Below, in pieces: positions 21,268 through 33,200 of a stretch of DNA of 64,000 nt. The translations under genes and the position numbers were made by a program. The DNA comes from Heligmosomoides polygyrus polygyrus (taxonomy: Eukaryota > Nematoda > Chromadorea > Rhabditida > Heligmosomidae). The notes below the pieces were generated by a model, which did no database searches, was not told the origin of the DNA, and was given only the letters and a program-made list of their open reading frames with translations. Position 1 is the first letter of the stretch. Each line of letters opens with the position of its first letter. The DNA is taken from assembly GCA_947396885.1 (NCBI GenBank), contig OX377205.1:68048969-68112968 (forward strand), written 5' to 3'.

Positions 21268-24200
21268 CTAAAATGAGGCGATGTCTGGGTGGAAGAAAGA
21301 GCTGAGACGGAGAGCGCTCACCTGAGACATGTAGATTGACACCAGCAGCAGCGCCAGCACACAGAGGCTCGTGCTGATTGAGGCTTGAATGGCCGGGAAT
21401 CCCACGGACGACAAGCAGTAGTGCAACCGCCGGCGCGACGTTACTGGAGGTTGCAGATGCGCGCCTAAATTGATATTGAGACTGTTCAGGAGCTTTGAGA
21501 ATTCGCTATTATTCAGCGATTTTTCGAGCCTGACATTGCCTGACGGTGGGCGCTGTTAAAGCTCTCAATGCTTTTGAGTCTGTGAACGTGAGGCAGGAAT
21601 CAAAGCGAACCAGATAGAGAACCAATGAGGCTATGTGATGAAGGAAGGGGTTTAAACGGTATAAGAACCCCTAAGAAAGGGATGCTCTAATTCCAACGCA
21701 AACGCTTCATTCTTTATTGTCGGTAATAAATGTATTGGTCCAGATGATGGTTCTAGGTAGACGCTTTATTCAGCACGGCCTAACGTTGAGATTTTCCGTC
21801 GTATTCAGAGGCCTAGCTCCATCGTTATCGGGTGGCGGTAGCCGTGCGTTTGATGACCAGTAGGGATGAATCGGGGAATATTTATTTACCTAATTTTAAA
21901 AACTGTTTGTTGTAAGCTGTTTCCATAACAACTGGGTGATCAAATCGAAAACGTAAGCAGCCGCTTCACATATGAGAGGTTAGGGATTTCATCTTAAACT
22001 TCAGGCCTCATTTTTTCAAAACACATCTCTGTGCACAGTAACGTCACTATTATGTTTGCTGGAGAAACAGTTTTGCATAACAACTGACTTAGGAGAGTTC
22101 TACAAGCGTGGATAAATTCTCAAAGCGAGGACTACTTAACAGAAGTGACACACAAAACTGTTACAAAACTCTGCTAGTGCACTGAGCCACATTCAAGTGT
22201 TTGAGAAACATAAGTTTCTAGGCCACTAATAAGTGAGAATATGAGTTTGGGAGTAGAGATTTAAATATGACACGAGTGGTTCATCCAGCCCCTTTAGCAA
22301 TTTCCTGGCAGTGCTCAGTAAAAATGACATGTATTTCTGCCTAAAATGAATTCTAGATTCGGCATAGCTACCTCGTTGACTAAAATGCACTTACCAATGC
22401 TGTAAGCTAACACAGCTGGTTATAAATTGTGGGGTAGGAAAACTAAGCTCTAGGAGCTGAGATGATAATTTCCACTGGACAAACTAGCCGACTGCGTCTG
22501 AAATTGCTTTGAAGGGCAATGTTGCCCTCAGTTTTGGCCCTATCTTCTTCTTCACCATCTTCTTCTTGTCTGTCCCGCTTCGTAGCGAGGTCCGCTTGTA
22601 TGGTACCATGACGCCACCCTTCCTGATCCAGCGCTAGATCAGGGTGAACAGCAGCTACTTTCAAGTACATTTGTAACGGATCTGACCAACGCTGCATCAG
22701 GCGTCCTCTAGGCCTCTTTCCTGACACTTCCAACTCAAGGCCTATCTTGCATACGCTGTCTTCCTTTCCACACAGAATGTGGCCGTACCATTGCAGGCGA
22801 GCTTCGCGCATCTTGTCCGCTACCGGCGCGACACCAAACTTCTGCCGAATGGCATCGTTTCGGATGCGGTCCATGCGCATGACTCCGGCCGTCCAGCGCA
22901 GCATCATCGTCTCCATGACGCTGAGGCGCTGGTCACAGGCCAAAACTCAGCGCCGTACATTACTACTGGCCGGACGACGGCTCTATATATTTTCGACTTC
23001 AAGCGCTCTGGTATCTTCCTATCGCAGAGCACGCCAGTCAACGAGCGCCACTCGGACCAAACTGCACTGACGCGTGATTTCACTTCAACCATCAGATTGC
23101 CATCAGATGCTATTGTTGACCCCAGGTACTTGAAAGACGATGTGCGTGCAAGCTCAGTGCCGTCAATCTTAATGGGGAATGGGGCCGGACTCACTTACGT
23201 CAGTCGTTAGGTACTCGGTCTTCTTGACGTTCAATTTGAGTTTGAACACAGCCAAGCGGTCGCACCAAGCTTGCACCTCTCGCTAGAGTTCACCTTTATC
23301 TTCACAAGCGAGCATTACATCGTGAGCATATAGCAACGTCCAAGGGACTGGCTTCTGAAGATCTCACATAATGGCATCCATGACAACAACAAAGAGGAGT
23401 GGAGAAAGCGCAGAACCTTGGTGCACCCCAACAGAGATGGGAAACTCCATTGAGGTTCCAGCTGCAGCTTGCACTCTACTCTTTGGGCAAGAGTAGAGCA
23501 TTCGCATCCACTCTATGAGTTCCTCAGGTACGTTGTCTTGTCGCAAGGCGTACCATGTAACCTCACACGGTACGCGATGTAAGACCTTCTCCAGGTCGAG
23601 AAAGGCGATATGCACCGGCTTCTGCTTCTCGCGATGCTTCTCCACCAGGAGGCGGGCGGCGTGTATGGCATCAATGGCCCACAACCAGCTACGAAGCCAC
23701 ACTGGTTATTGGACAGCTTGACGTTTTCACGAATTCGTCTGTCGAGGATTCGCTCGAAGATCTTCATGTGCGAACGCAAGCGAATCGGACGGTAATAAGA
23801 GCAGTTTGCAGGACTGCCCTTCTTCTTCCAAATCGGAATCGTCGTACTGTTGTGCCAACACCCCGGTACTTTCTTCTCTTTTACTACCTGGTTTAAGAAC
23901 TTAGCCAACCACTCAGCAGGGTACCAGAGCTTTGATATCTGTAAATCGGCTGCCACATCATCGGGACCTGTCATCTTGCCGCGCTTAATCTTCTTCAGAG
24001 CTTCTTCTGTTCCGTCCACGATGATCTTGTGGACGGGATCGTGGAGAGAGGCGACAGAAGGGATGACCGGATGAGGAAATTCCGCAGTGGAAATTTCCTC
24101 AAAATAGTCGCGCCATCACTTCAACGCCTTTTTTGCGGTCTGTCTGATGATGGTCGTCCTCGTCATTGACGCCGAAAAACTTCTCGCTGTCCTTGGTCTG

Positions 24201-27200
24201 GCGATGGCGATTCTTTGCGAGTCGCTAGAGATACCACTCCCCATAACGCGACTCGAGCTTTTCGTAGACATCACTATAATGAGTGGCTTTCGCAGCAGCC
24301 ATGGCTTTCTTTGCAGCCTTTTTCGCGTTCTAATACTTTTGCCAGTATCCGGCTGTTTTGTCGCCGAGAAACACATGATACAGCGACTTCTTCTCTCGAA
24401 CCTTCGCTATCACATCGTCCGTCCACAGCCATGTCTGCTTGTCGACTTTGCGTCGTCCAGACTTCGTAGTGCCGAGCACCGAGCTTGCAACTTGACTTAT
24501 CGCATCGGTTGCTTTATTCCAGGTTTCATCAACAATCGCGACTGTCGGTAACCGAACGCGAGAAATTATAGCTGCTTCTTTCTCTTTCATTCGCCACCAC
24601 TTGATTCTTGCAGCACCGCATCGCTCGATCTGCTTCAGCCTCGGAGGGGCGATCTTTAAAGTGCAGACAAGCGGCTGTGAGGCGACCGTCTCATATAGCA
24701 CGATCTTCGCATCTGTGACAAGACTTCGGTCCTTCACAAGGACGAAGTCTTGTCACAGATGCGAAGATCGTGCTACACAAGGACGAAGTCTGCGTTCTGG
24801 AATTCCCACTGTAATACGAAAAGAGAGTCGCGTTTCCGAAACACTGTGTTCACAATGGTGAGGTTATGCGACTCCGCATGTTACGCAACACATAAACAAA
24901 TCCACCATGGCAGCTGTAACCGTCTTTCGTGGTGCCTACGTGTCCATTAAAGTCTACAGCCACAACGGGATGACGTCTTTCGACGGTACCTCTGCTGCCT
25001 TTTCATCAAGCAGGCTCTAAAACTCATCCCTGGCTTGATCGGAGCAGCCAGTCTGTGGAGCATACGCAGAGAAGAAATGGAGGAGTCGTCCTTAACGGCG
25101 ACAGCGATTTTCATCAATCGATCGTAAAAGCGTTCAGTGCTTACCATCGAGTCTCGGAAACGTTCGGAGATGATGACTCCAACTCCACTGGTGGTCCTTG
25201 GACTTCCACATGGAACGGCCTTGAAGCCCCGTCCTATGTCCCTCGACTTGCGGCAGGACCACCTCGTCTCCAGCACCGTACATAAGTCGACTCAACTTCG
25301 CACCAGTGCTTCTGCCAACTCGCACGAGCGGTCTGTCAACGTACCCACATTCAACGTTGCCACGCGGGTCGTGCTTAGGTTGCGGAACTTTCGGACTAGC
25401 TCAGTTGCCCCCCCCCCCCCCCGATGCCGTCCTCGCATCAGGGACCCTCGCATACTTCTCACACTCGCCGGGCTCTGCGAGTGCGCGTCGGCTCCCGCGG
25501 ACGCCGTAGCACTATCTAGTTCTTCAAATAACGTCATCAACCATCTCATGTGGCATAAGTCTTCATAGGCGGCCTGTCACATGGGCCTGTCGCCTGCACT
25601 CGACTGTCCGTGCTTAGCTTAGCCCGCAAAGCGAGCAGAATAAGATAGCTTTTCTAATTCTTTTCAGACTTAGTATAGGGCATTGCGATGGAGGTTGCCA
25701 TAGGAGCGGTACAGCCAGATGATAATTACTATATTAGTGAGGTTTGTAGTTTTAATGTAATTAGCGTTCATTTTACGGTTATTTTGTTTTTTGGTGATTT
25801 TGCTGACGTTGTAGTGCATTTTAAATGAATAAATAGATAAGTTTCCAGTGGCACCACGTGGAGGAACGGACATCGCTACCAGTTTTGGTCCTATACATAT
25901 TATTTTTACAAAATGTCTAGTTTAGGTGTGAACTAGGAGCAATGAAGTATCGCGACGTGCGCTCTCCTCCACAAACACACCTTAAAAATATTGTACAGTT
26001 GAAGCTATGCTGCTGCTTCCGATTCCTAGACCCCAGGACACTGCGCAAAGCCATCGTATACATATTGAGAGTGTTCATGACTTTTTCCCTTAAGAAGATG
26101 GAAAGGAAACAATTGCACATACCTGCGCTGTAGTAGTGATACGACACGTGAGCAGGAATATCGACCGAAAACCCAATAGATATGATTAAAGCGGCCATCA
26201 CGATCGGGTCCAGCTCTGTTCCTGTCCAGGAGAGTGTGCCGAGAATTCCTGAAGGATTGAATAGTGTTAAATTTCAATGATATTAAACAAATTGAGCAGT
26301 AGTTCCAGGGCAAGAAGTCATTTCCAAGTGGTCATTCAAGAAGTGCGTTCAACCAGATTATTCTGAAGAGCTTTAAGAGCGTAGATATGTAGTGGTATGT
26401 AGGGGCGTCAGTTCTGGTGAGTCCAGGGTTCTGCACCGATGTTTCTCCGTATTTCTCCGACGTTTCCATCCGCCGGGATTGATAACTAGGTAATATGTAA
26501 ACTTTTCTGAGAGGGAACATTGATTTGTCCATCGGGTGGCCACCCCAGGTCGCTCGCTGTACATGCCAATTACACCTTCTAATTTCTCCATGATAAACTG
26601 TAGAAATAGGATGCGTGGCTCATCGAAAGCGAATGAATAACGCCGACCATCGCCCTTTTAACCTTATTATGAGGTTATGGGCTTATTTAAACAGGCGCAA
26701 ATCGATGCAGTGAGGAGGCAGAAGTCACATAGAAAGATGTGAGCGAGACAGAATAAGCTATATCTATTGATTTTGAAGCAATAGTGCCTAACTTTTACGT
26801 CAACATTTCGCTCTATTTGAGGGTTTGACAACTCCAAACTTGGTTAGCTTCCTTTTAGTTTCCATTGGTATGGAAGTTTCACAACCTATTTTCGGAGGAT
26901 TTTAACAAAGTAAGGTGAGAACTAGCCGATGATCTTGGCTGCCCAATCTTCTGTTCTCGCTTCTCGAAGCCACAATTCATTTTGCATGCTTTTATTTTGT
27001 GATGGCTTAATGTGCAGGAACTTCTCAAAAGAAAAGCACTTTATATACTTTCGAGAAGTGTTCGGATTTATTGAAGCTCTCATGTATTTAAATAAATTGT
27101 TCTTACGCATCTAAAGCTTAGGGAGAAATAGCTATGAGCAAAAAATCTAAAGCTTAAGATTTCGAGTGACTTGGGGTTAAGTCCTCAAAATTTCTCCGAA

Positions 27201-30200
27201 AATTTAAGGAACGAAATAGTTAAGAAATCGAATATAGAAGTATTCTATCATTTAACAAGCGAAGAGTTATGCAACAGTAGTTCTATGGTGACTTCGTTAG
27301 GTGAAAAACTTATTAATCATTTATTCTCAGCCATGGCACACGACGCCTGCTCCAATCATATTACATTTCCAGGAGAACTGACAAATTTGCATCAGATTCT
27401 GAGATAGTGAGATTCAGATCCCACTTCGATTCTTGCAGGTGGGAGCAGTGGTATGTATGGTTGCCCCTTCATTTCAGCTCATGATGTTGCTGTGGCAAGC
27501 TGATAGTAGGCGCAGTTTCCTGCTTTAAAATGGAGCCGAAATCGCCGAACTTGTTACCTGTCATAATGCTCGCTATCACCGCAGTTGTGATGAGAACGGT
27601 GAAGGGATCCCACATGAAAATGAAGCAGACAATGGCCATCGAACACAACGTCGCCACGCCAGACTGAAAATCTCGAGCATCTCCTTCCATAGTGAAGACA
27701 TCCCACATGAAACCGCATAGAACACCAGTGTTGCAAAACGTGGGGCTGGACTAAGCACAGTGAATGGTCATTCCAAGCTGTTAGCAGCTACTGTTCAAGA
27801 GGGTCCCCTAACGGTGCCCGCGTCAACAAAGTAAAGCGAATGTATGGCACAGGCATGCTACATTAATTTGAAAATATTCTCGACAGAGTGGAACTGTCGA
27901 AAAGACAGCGTCAGGCAAAGCAGAAGTTCCTGGTTGACCTTTGAACAAGACCTTGGTCAACAGCAACATTGCGTTGGCTCCAGGTGTTCAACTAATGGCA
28001 AAACTCGTAATCACAGTTGGAAGTGTACCTCACCTGCCAGGTGTCTGTAGGCATGTTCTCTATCAAATCCAAGTAAATTCCGTCGTCGTAGTAGACGGTA
28101 ATATTAAACTCGGACCTGAACACTTCGTATTTTCGTCTTCCCTTGCATTGCTACGTCGTAAACCTCACTTACTTGTAGCGATCCACCACTTCTCGCCATC
28201 GCTTCAGCATCTGGTCTCTGTTAATCCATTCCTTCAGCTCCTCGCCGTGGTACGCGGTGGTTAGGAAGAATCGTTCCAGTTCCCTTAAAACACAGGCAGT
28301 TAATTCCTTCGTTCTACGAGAATGGTAAATTTTAGAAGGCGAGTTAGGCTCGGTGCCTTGTTCTAGGAGTCCATCGGAGATTCCGTAACCGAACAACTTG
28401 TTGATCGTTGCTTTAATACGAAGATGTTTCGTGTTACGCCCCTGACCATCGGCTGCACTGTTAGCCTAGCACTTTTGGATACGATAGAATCTCATTGAGC
28501 AACGGAGAGCTAGTTACTTTGTCATTATTTTGTTGAACAATTTCACGTGCTATTGGAAATTAAACCCGTTTCTGAAACAACACCGAAAATTACCTACGTT
28601 GTGCTGCCATTGCTGAATCTGAGGAAACCACGCCAGTACTCGTATTCAGGCCACTCCAGAAACTCCGGTAAGTCGTTGAAATTTAGCACATTGGGATCTG
28701 AACAAGAAGTAGCTGTATGTAGCAAATCAGAGCAAATTGGCCTATTCACCAGTTACTATAACATAATCTACAATTTGATTTCAACCAATGCATTCAATCG
28801 TTGTGGTCACATTTTCTCCAACCTTTAGCGGTGTGTCTTGCCCCAATTATCAAAAACGTTTGATTTCGTTGTAGATGCGATGAGATTATACACGTTATGT
28901 GTGGGTCTTTACACCTCCGAATGCTCCAGCAACGTGTATCTGGGTCGTGAAGTCAATATGGTCAACGACCTAGCGCCAGAGCTGAGCAGGAGGAAGCGGT
29001 CAGCTTGGAAAGCTTTCGAGAGAAGTCGTGAAGAGGGCGAAGAACGTCCGGCTCTGTGCCCACCTTTTCGGCTCCACTGTTCCTCTGCCCTGGGGCGATG
29101 GTCGGAGTGACACGATTCACGCAAGTGCGGAAAGGCCTCCGGAGTTTCGATGCTCGTCCACTTTCGAACATCAGAGGCGCTGTCTCATAGGCCAAGTCGT
29201 CGAAAATTAGCTGGGCCAGCCACATAATGCGCTTCGCAGACACCCGCTGGATGAGAGCCGTCACCGACTGGATTCCGCTGGATGTCAAGAAAACACCAGG
29301 ACCCCCACCAAGGCGTTGTTCGGACTTCCTTGTGAAAGCCTTGAACGACCGATCTGACGCTCTCCGTGTTCGTCGAGCGAGGAGGACCCATTGGAGCACT
29401 CTGGCACGCAACAGGAACAGATGGAGGCGCTGCCGCTCGGGCAACTCGATGATGAAGGTGCTGACAGGCGCACAGGTGATGTATGGTACTTTAGGCTTTA
29501 AAAGGAATCTAATTTGTTGTCCAATAATTCAAAATCAAACATGGCGCGATGAAATAGGGCGCGGTGCGAGCTCCTGATGTACAGATGTACGTAATCATAT
29601 TACGCTCCAGATGTACGTGGTCATATTAATCATTGGAGCTCTACATATGTATATACCAAATCGTAAGCAGCAGTTGTTCCAAAGCCTAATCCCAATCCTT
29701 TGTAAAGAGTCGCCGACCTCTAGGAGCTAAGCCTTCTTCCTCCGGCTCTATTTCGCTCATGCCCTTCTCGTATTCGATGTAATCTCGAATGAAGTAGTTC
29801 GAACTTTGAGGTCCCCACGAGCCTGGTAGCGACTCCATTTCCTCGACGAATGTGTTCAGCCTGCATACAATGCATAGATAAATCTGCAACAGCTAGCCAT
29901 CTGCCCGAAACTGACCTCGCTAATCGAGCCTGATCCGACAGGTTGCCTGGTTTGTTAACAAAGAGCGTTGCCAAGGTGAAGTGCGGAATAACATACGACA
30001 CTCGCAGGGTATCCATCTGTAAGAAATATTATATCTGACAGAATTCACTCCATTTTCGCTTCGAGATATGTTTAACGAAGCCATGCTAAAGGGAGAATTT
30101 AAGACCGAATTCAGTAGAACAATTCTGATAGACCGTTGCCGCTAGATAACGCTAAGCAACGGAGATAGGAATGTATATACTGCGTTCTCTATTCGCTGTG

Positions 30201-33200
30201 CCTTTGACTGGATCTCTTAACAAATCAGCGCTGCACGACTCGAAATGTTAAGTTAGCAAAACAGAATTCGAAAACGAAGCAGAGCATAGAATTCGTCTAC
30301 TTAAACTTGATCTTTTCGTCGTCTAAACGCAAAGGTAAAACTAAACCGCTCATGATCATCAACCAAATTAATGCAATTGTTCGGTGTTTTCAAATGTGTC
30401 GCCAGTTTTTGACCAGACGTCTCTGTGTGCCTGACGCAAATTGACACGCACTCTACACCTGGATCAGATCGTGTTCAAAATCAACCTCTTGGAGCGACGA
30501 ATCCAAGGAGAACAGCTTCTTCGGCGTGAGATTGATTGGCATCTGTGTGATACCCTGGAAATGCCGTTAATTTCTTTCCCGACATCGCAAACGCGTTCAG
30601 GATCCATACCTTGATGGAAATAGCGAGAAAAGCTATCCATACGACAACCATTGCCATGTCGAACACCTTGTTAGTAACGAGATTGACATACTGATCGAAG
30701 AACGAGGTGAATCCACCGGTAAGCCTATCTCGGAACGACGACATCGACTTCTGCAATGGTAGTGATCGAACTTATAGCCATTCTTTGACTTCTACTGAAA
30801 AGAGCTGAAAGGCTCGGTTTTAGTCGCCAAGATGAAGGCCGTGAAACCTGACTGAGGAAGCAGACCATGCGACAACCAATCCCTTTAATAGCCCACGGAC
30901 CTTATCCGAGCTTGCCGACTCGTCGTCCACTCCGCATTCGACCCTCTGCGTGAGGCTCAACTCCCTCTCGTTTTCTATCTCGAAATGACCTGCGAGGACC
31001 ATTACGGCGCTGTAGAGAGTGATCTAAAGATGACAGGCTCTTCGGTCGACAATTTCCAGAGAGGATGACGGCCTCATCCCAAGAGCTACCTGGTAAATGA
31101 AATCCACGAAGATGCAGGCAGCGTTTCCGTAGCAGAGGAGGGTGATTTCGGGAGAACTCGTGAACGCTCCGACCGCATCTGCCGATATGTTGGTGAGGGC
31201 GCTGATCATTATGGCCGGACCGGTATCGGATAGCACCTAAAATAAAGAGAGATTGCCTCCTGTTCGCCTGAAGTGCTTGCCACAAAGGTGAAATTCACTT
31301 ATAGAACTCAAGTAACACTCAAATAAATATTATACAAATCGAGAAACTAAAATCACGTTCAGATGCCTTTATCAGTTATAACGTCGGGAAGCTCTCGAGG
31401 ACTTCCTACATATAGGCACAAGGCCTGTTGTACTCGAGACAGAGAGCTTGAGTTTGCGGTTGAGTCAGAACCAAAGACAGCTTTCAGTAGGGTAAATGCC
31501 TCCAGATGGTGCTGCTACAGTGGGTTTCCCTCTCACGGCATACTTCTCAGATGAGCACAGACATAGTAAAGGTCGGCTTCATTAATTTCCTGTCTGGGAT
31601 GCGGCACGCATTCCACTTGTTCGAGAAATGGTGAAAGCAATTAGGAAACCTACTTAAGCTGCACAATAAGTTTCCCGATGGGCATGTCAGTGTTTTGCCC
31701 ATGCTATTGAGTCTGGAACCATTCACCCACAGTGGGTTTCCCTCTCAATTCACCGATCCCAAAGGTATGAAAGCCTTCTTTGGCCTTGGCGAGAACTTTG
31801 ACTCTCCCTCCTCTGATTGCGCTACCATGTAACATAAGAAAACAAACATATAATACAAAAAACAATTACCTGTGCCAGTCGATAGGCTGCACAGTCGCCC
31901 TTCACCGGACTCTCCCTCAGTTCTTTGGTCACTCGCTGCCAAGAGTGCATCATGAGATATGCATCATCAACTCCTGAAAGGAAATCACCGAGTGTTTTAC
32001 GTTGGCCTATGTTTTCGTGACAAGCAAGCTTTCTTCGTGCAGCAGGAGTTGCTCAGCATTTTTGAAGTTCAGTGTGGATTTATATTTGTAAATGTGTGCC
32101 TATTTCTCTGTGAGCTCATGCACAAAACCAAGCATAACCGTATATTTATTTACAGTATTTTTGACGACGGGCGCGTGTAGCGCAGTCGGAGGACGCGCGA
32201 CTGTCGCGTGCACCCGATACCAGGTTCCTGGTTCGGATTTCACGCTCAGGCCAACCAAGCCTTCCATCCCTCCGGGGTCGGAGAATTGGTACCAGACTTG
32301 TCTGGGAAGGATAAAGCGCTGACTTGTTCATCGGCTGGCCGCCGCAAGTCATTTCAGTCAGTTATGGCCAAATACGCATTCATGTCGCCTCCACGACCTC
32401 CCGTAGAAGCACATAGAATGCGCTGGCGCATCCTAGAAGGGATTGAGTAACGCCGTCCTTTATTCTTTATCTTTTATTTTGACAACAGGCACACGATGAA
32501 ATGACCTCGACGAATGATGGTTCAGAAGGTTGATAAAAGAAATAATTTAACTTTTTCTTTTTTCAAAATTCTGTCACAATTTGACAATGATGGAGCAGTC
32601 GTTCCATCCCTTCCACTGAATTGGTGCTGCGGAAATGGAGGCTTTCCACAAATTCAGGGATGTGATGTAGCACGAGTTTGAGGTGCAATTAGCATTTTGG
32701 GATGGTTCCCTCTCTTCTAGAGTTTTTTTTATAAATTCTAAAGTTGGCGTCAGAAACGAAGGCAATAATCATAAAAGTTTCAGCTTAAACAGGAGGTGAG
32801 GTAAGAGTTCCCGAAAGACAAGTTAAGCAAATAGAAAAATGCGTGCGTGTCCGGCTTCTCAATGTTTCTTTTGTTTTGGCAAGATGCTACAGAAAAGATC
32901 TCATGTATGATCTAGTTTCCGGTGTACTTGTCATCAAGGATTCTGCGTTCCGTAAATGTCTGATCGTCATAAACTGACCGATAGCGAGCACGAGAAATGG
33001 AGTCACACAGAGAATGGACCCGAATCGGACGCCCATGAAGAACAGGAATCCGAGAGCCGTGCCACAGGCCATAAACGGACAGATGCAAGCCATGATGGCG
33101 AGCGAGAACTGAAAATCTTTGTGTGTGTGTGGTGGCTCGTTTCTTCAGCTCCAACTGTAGAAGCTCACCTTGTGGATGCTCGCCTGTTGCATGAAGCAGG

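Larger units (their letters stand above)
22443..25880 (-). mobile_element. RTE-clade retrotransposon, copy 2, inside PTR intron 21
   Basis: Same family as the copy at 777-3713 and on the same strand as the host gene. It keeps the 5' end (GGTAGCGATGTCC from 25880) and, unlike copy 1, the C-terminal domain to a stop at 22443. It lacks the SINE found in copy 1. Damage includes an insertion of about 200 bp in the 5' UTR, a C15 tract (25408-25422) in place of a G4 run, an inverted duplication at 24698-24774, many frameshifts and a mutated RT motif. The 3' boundary beyond the stop codon is not defined. Confidence 0.9.

Noticed and set aside
29517..29545. A third mariner end (TTGTCCAATAATTC)
   Set aside because: The match to the mariner 1 terminus is only about 13 bases, without a partner end or transposase nearby.
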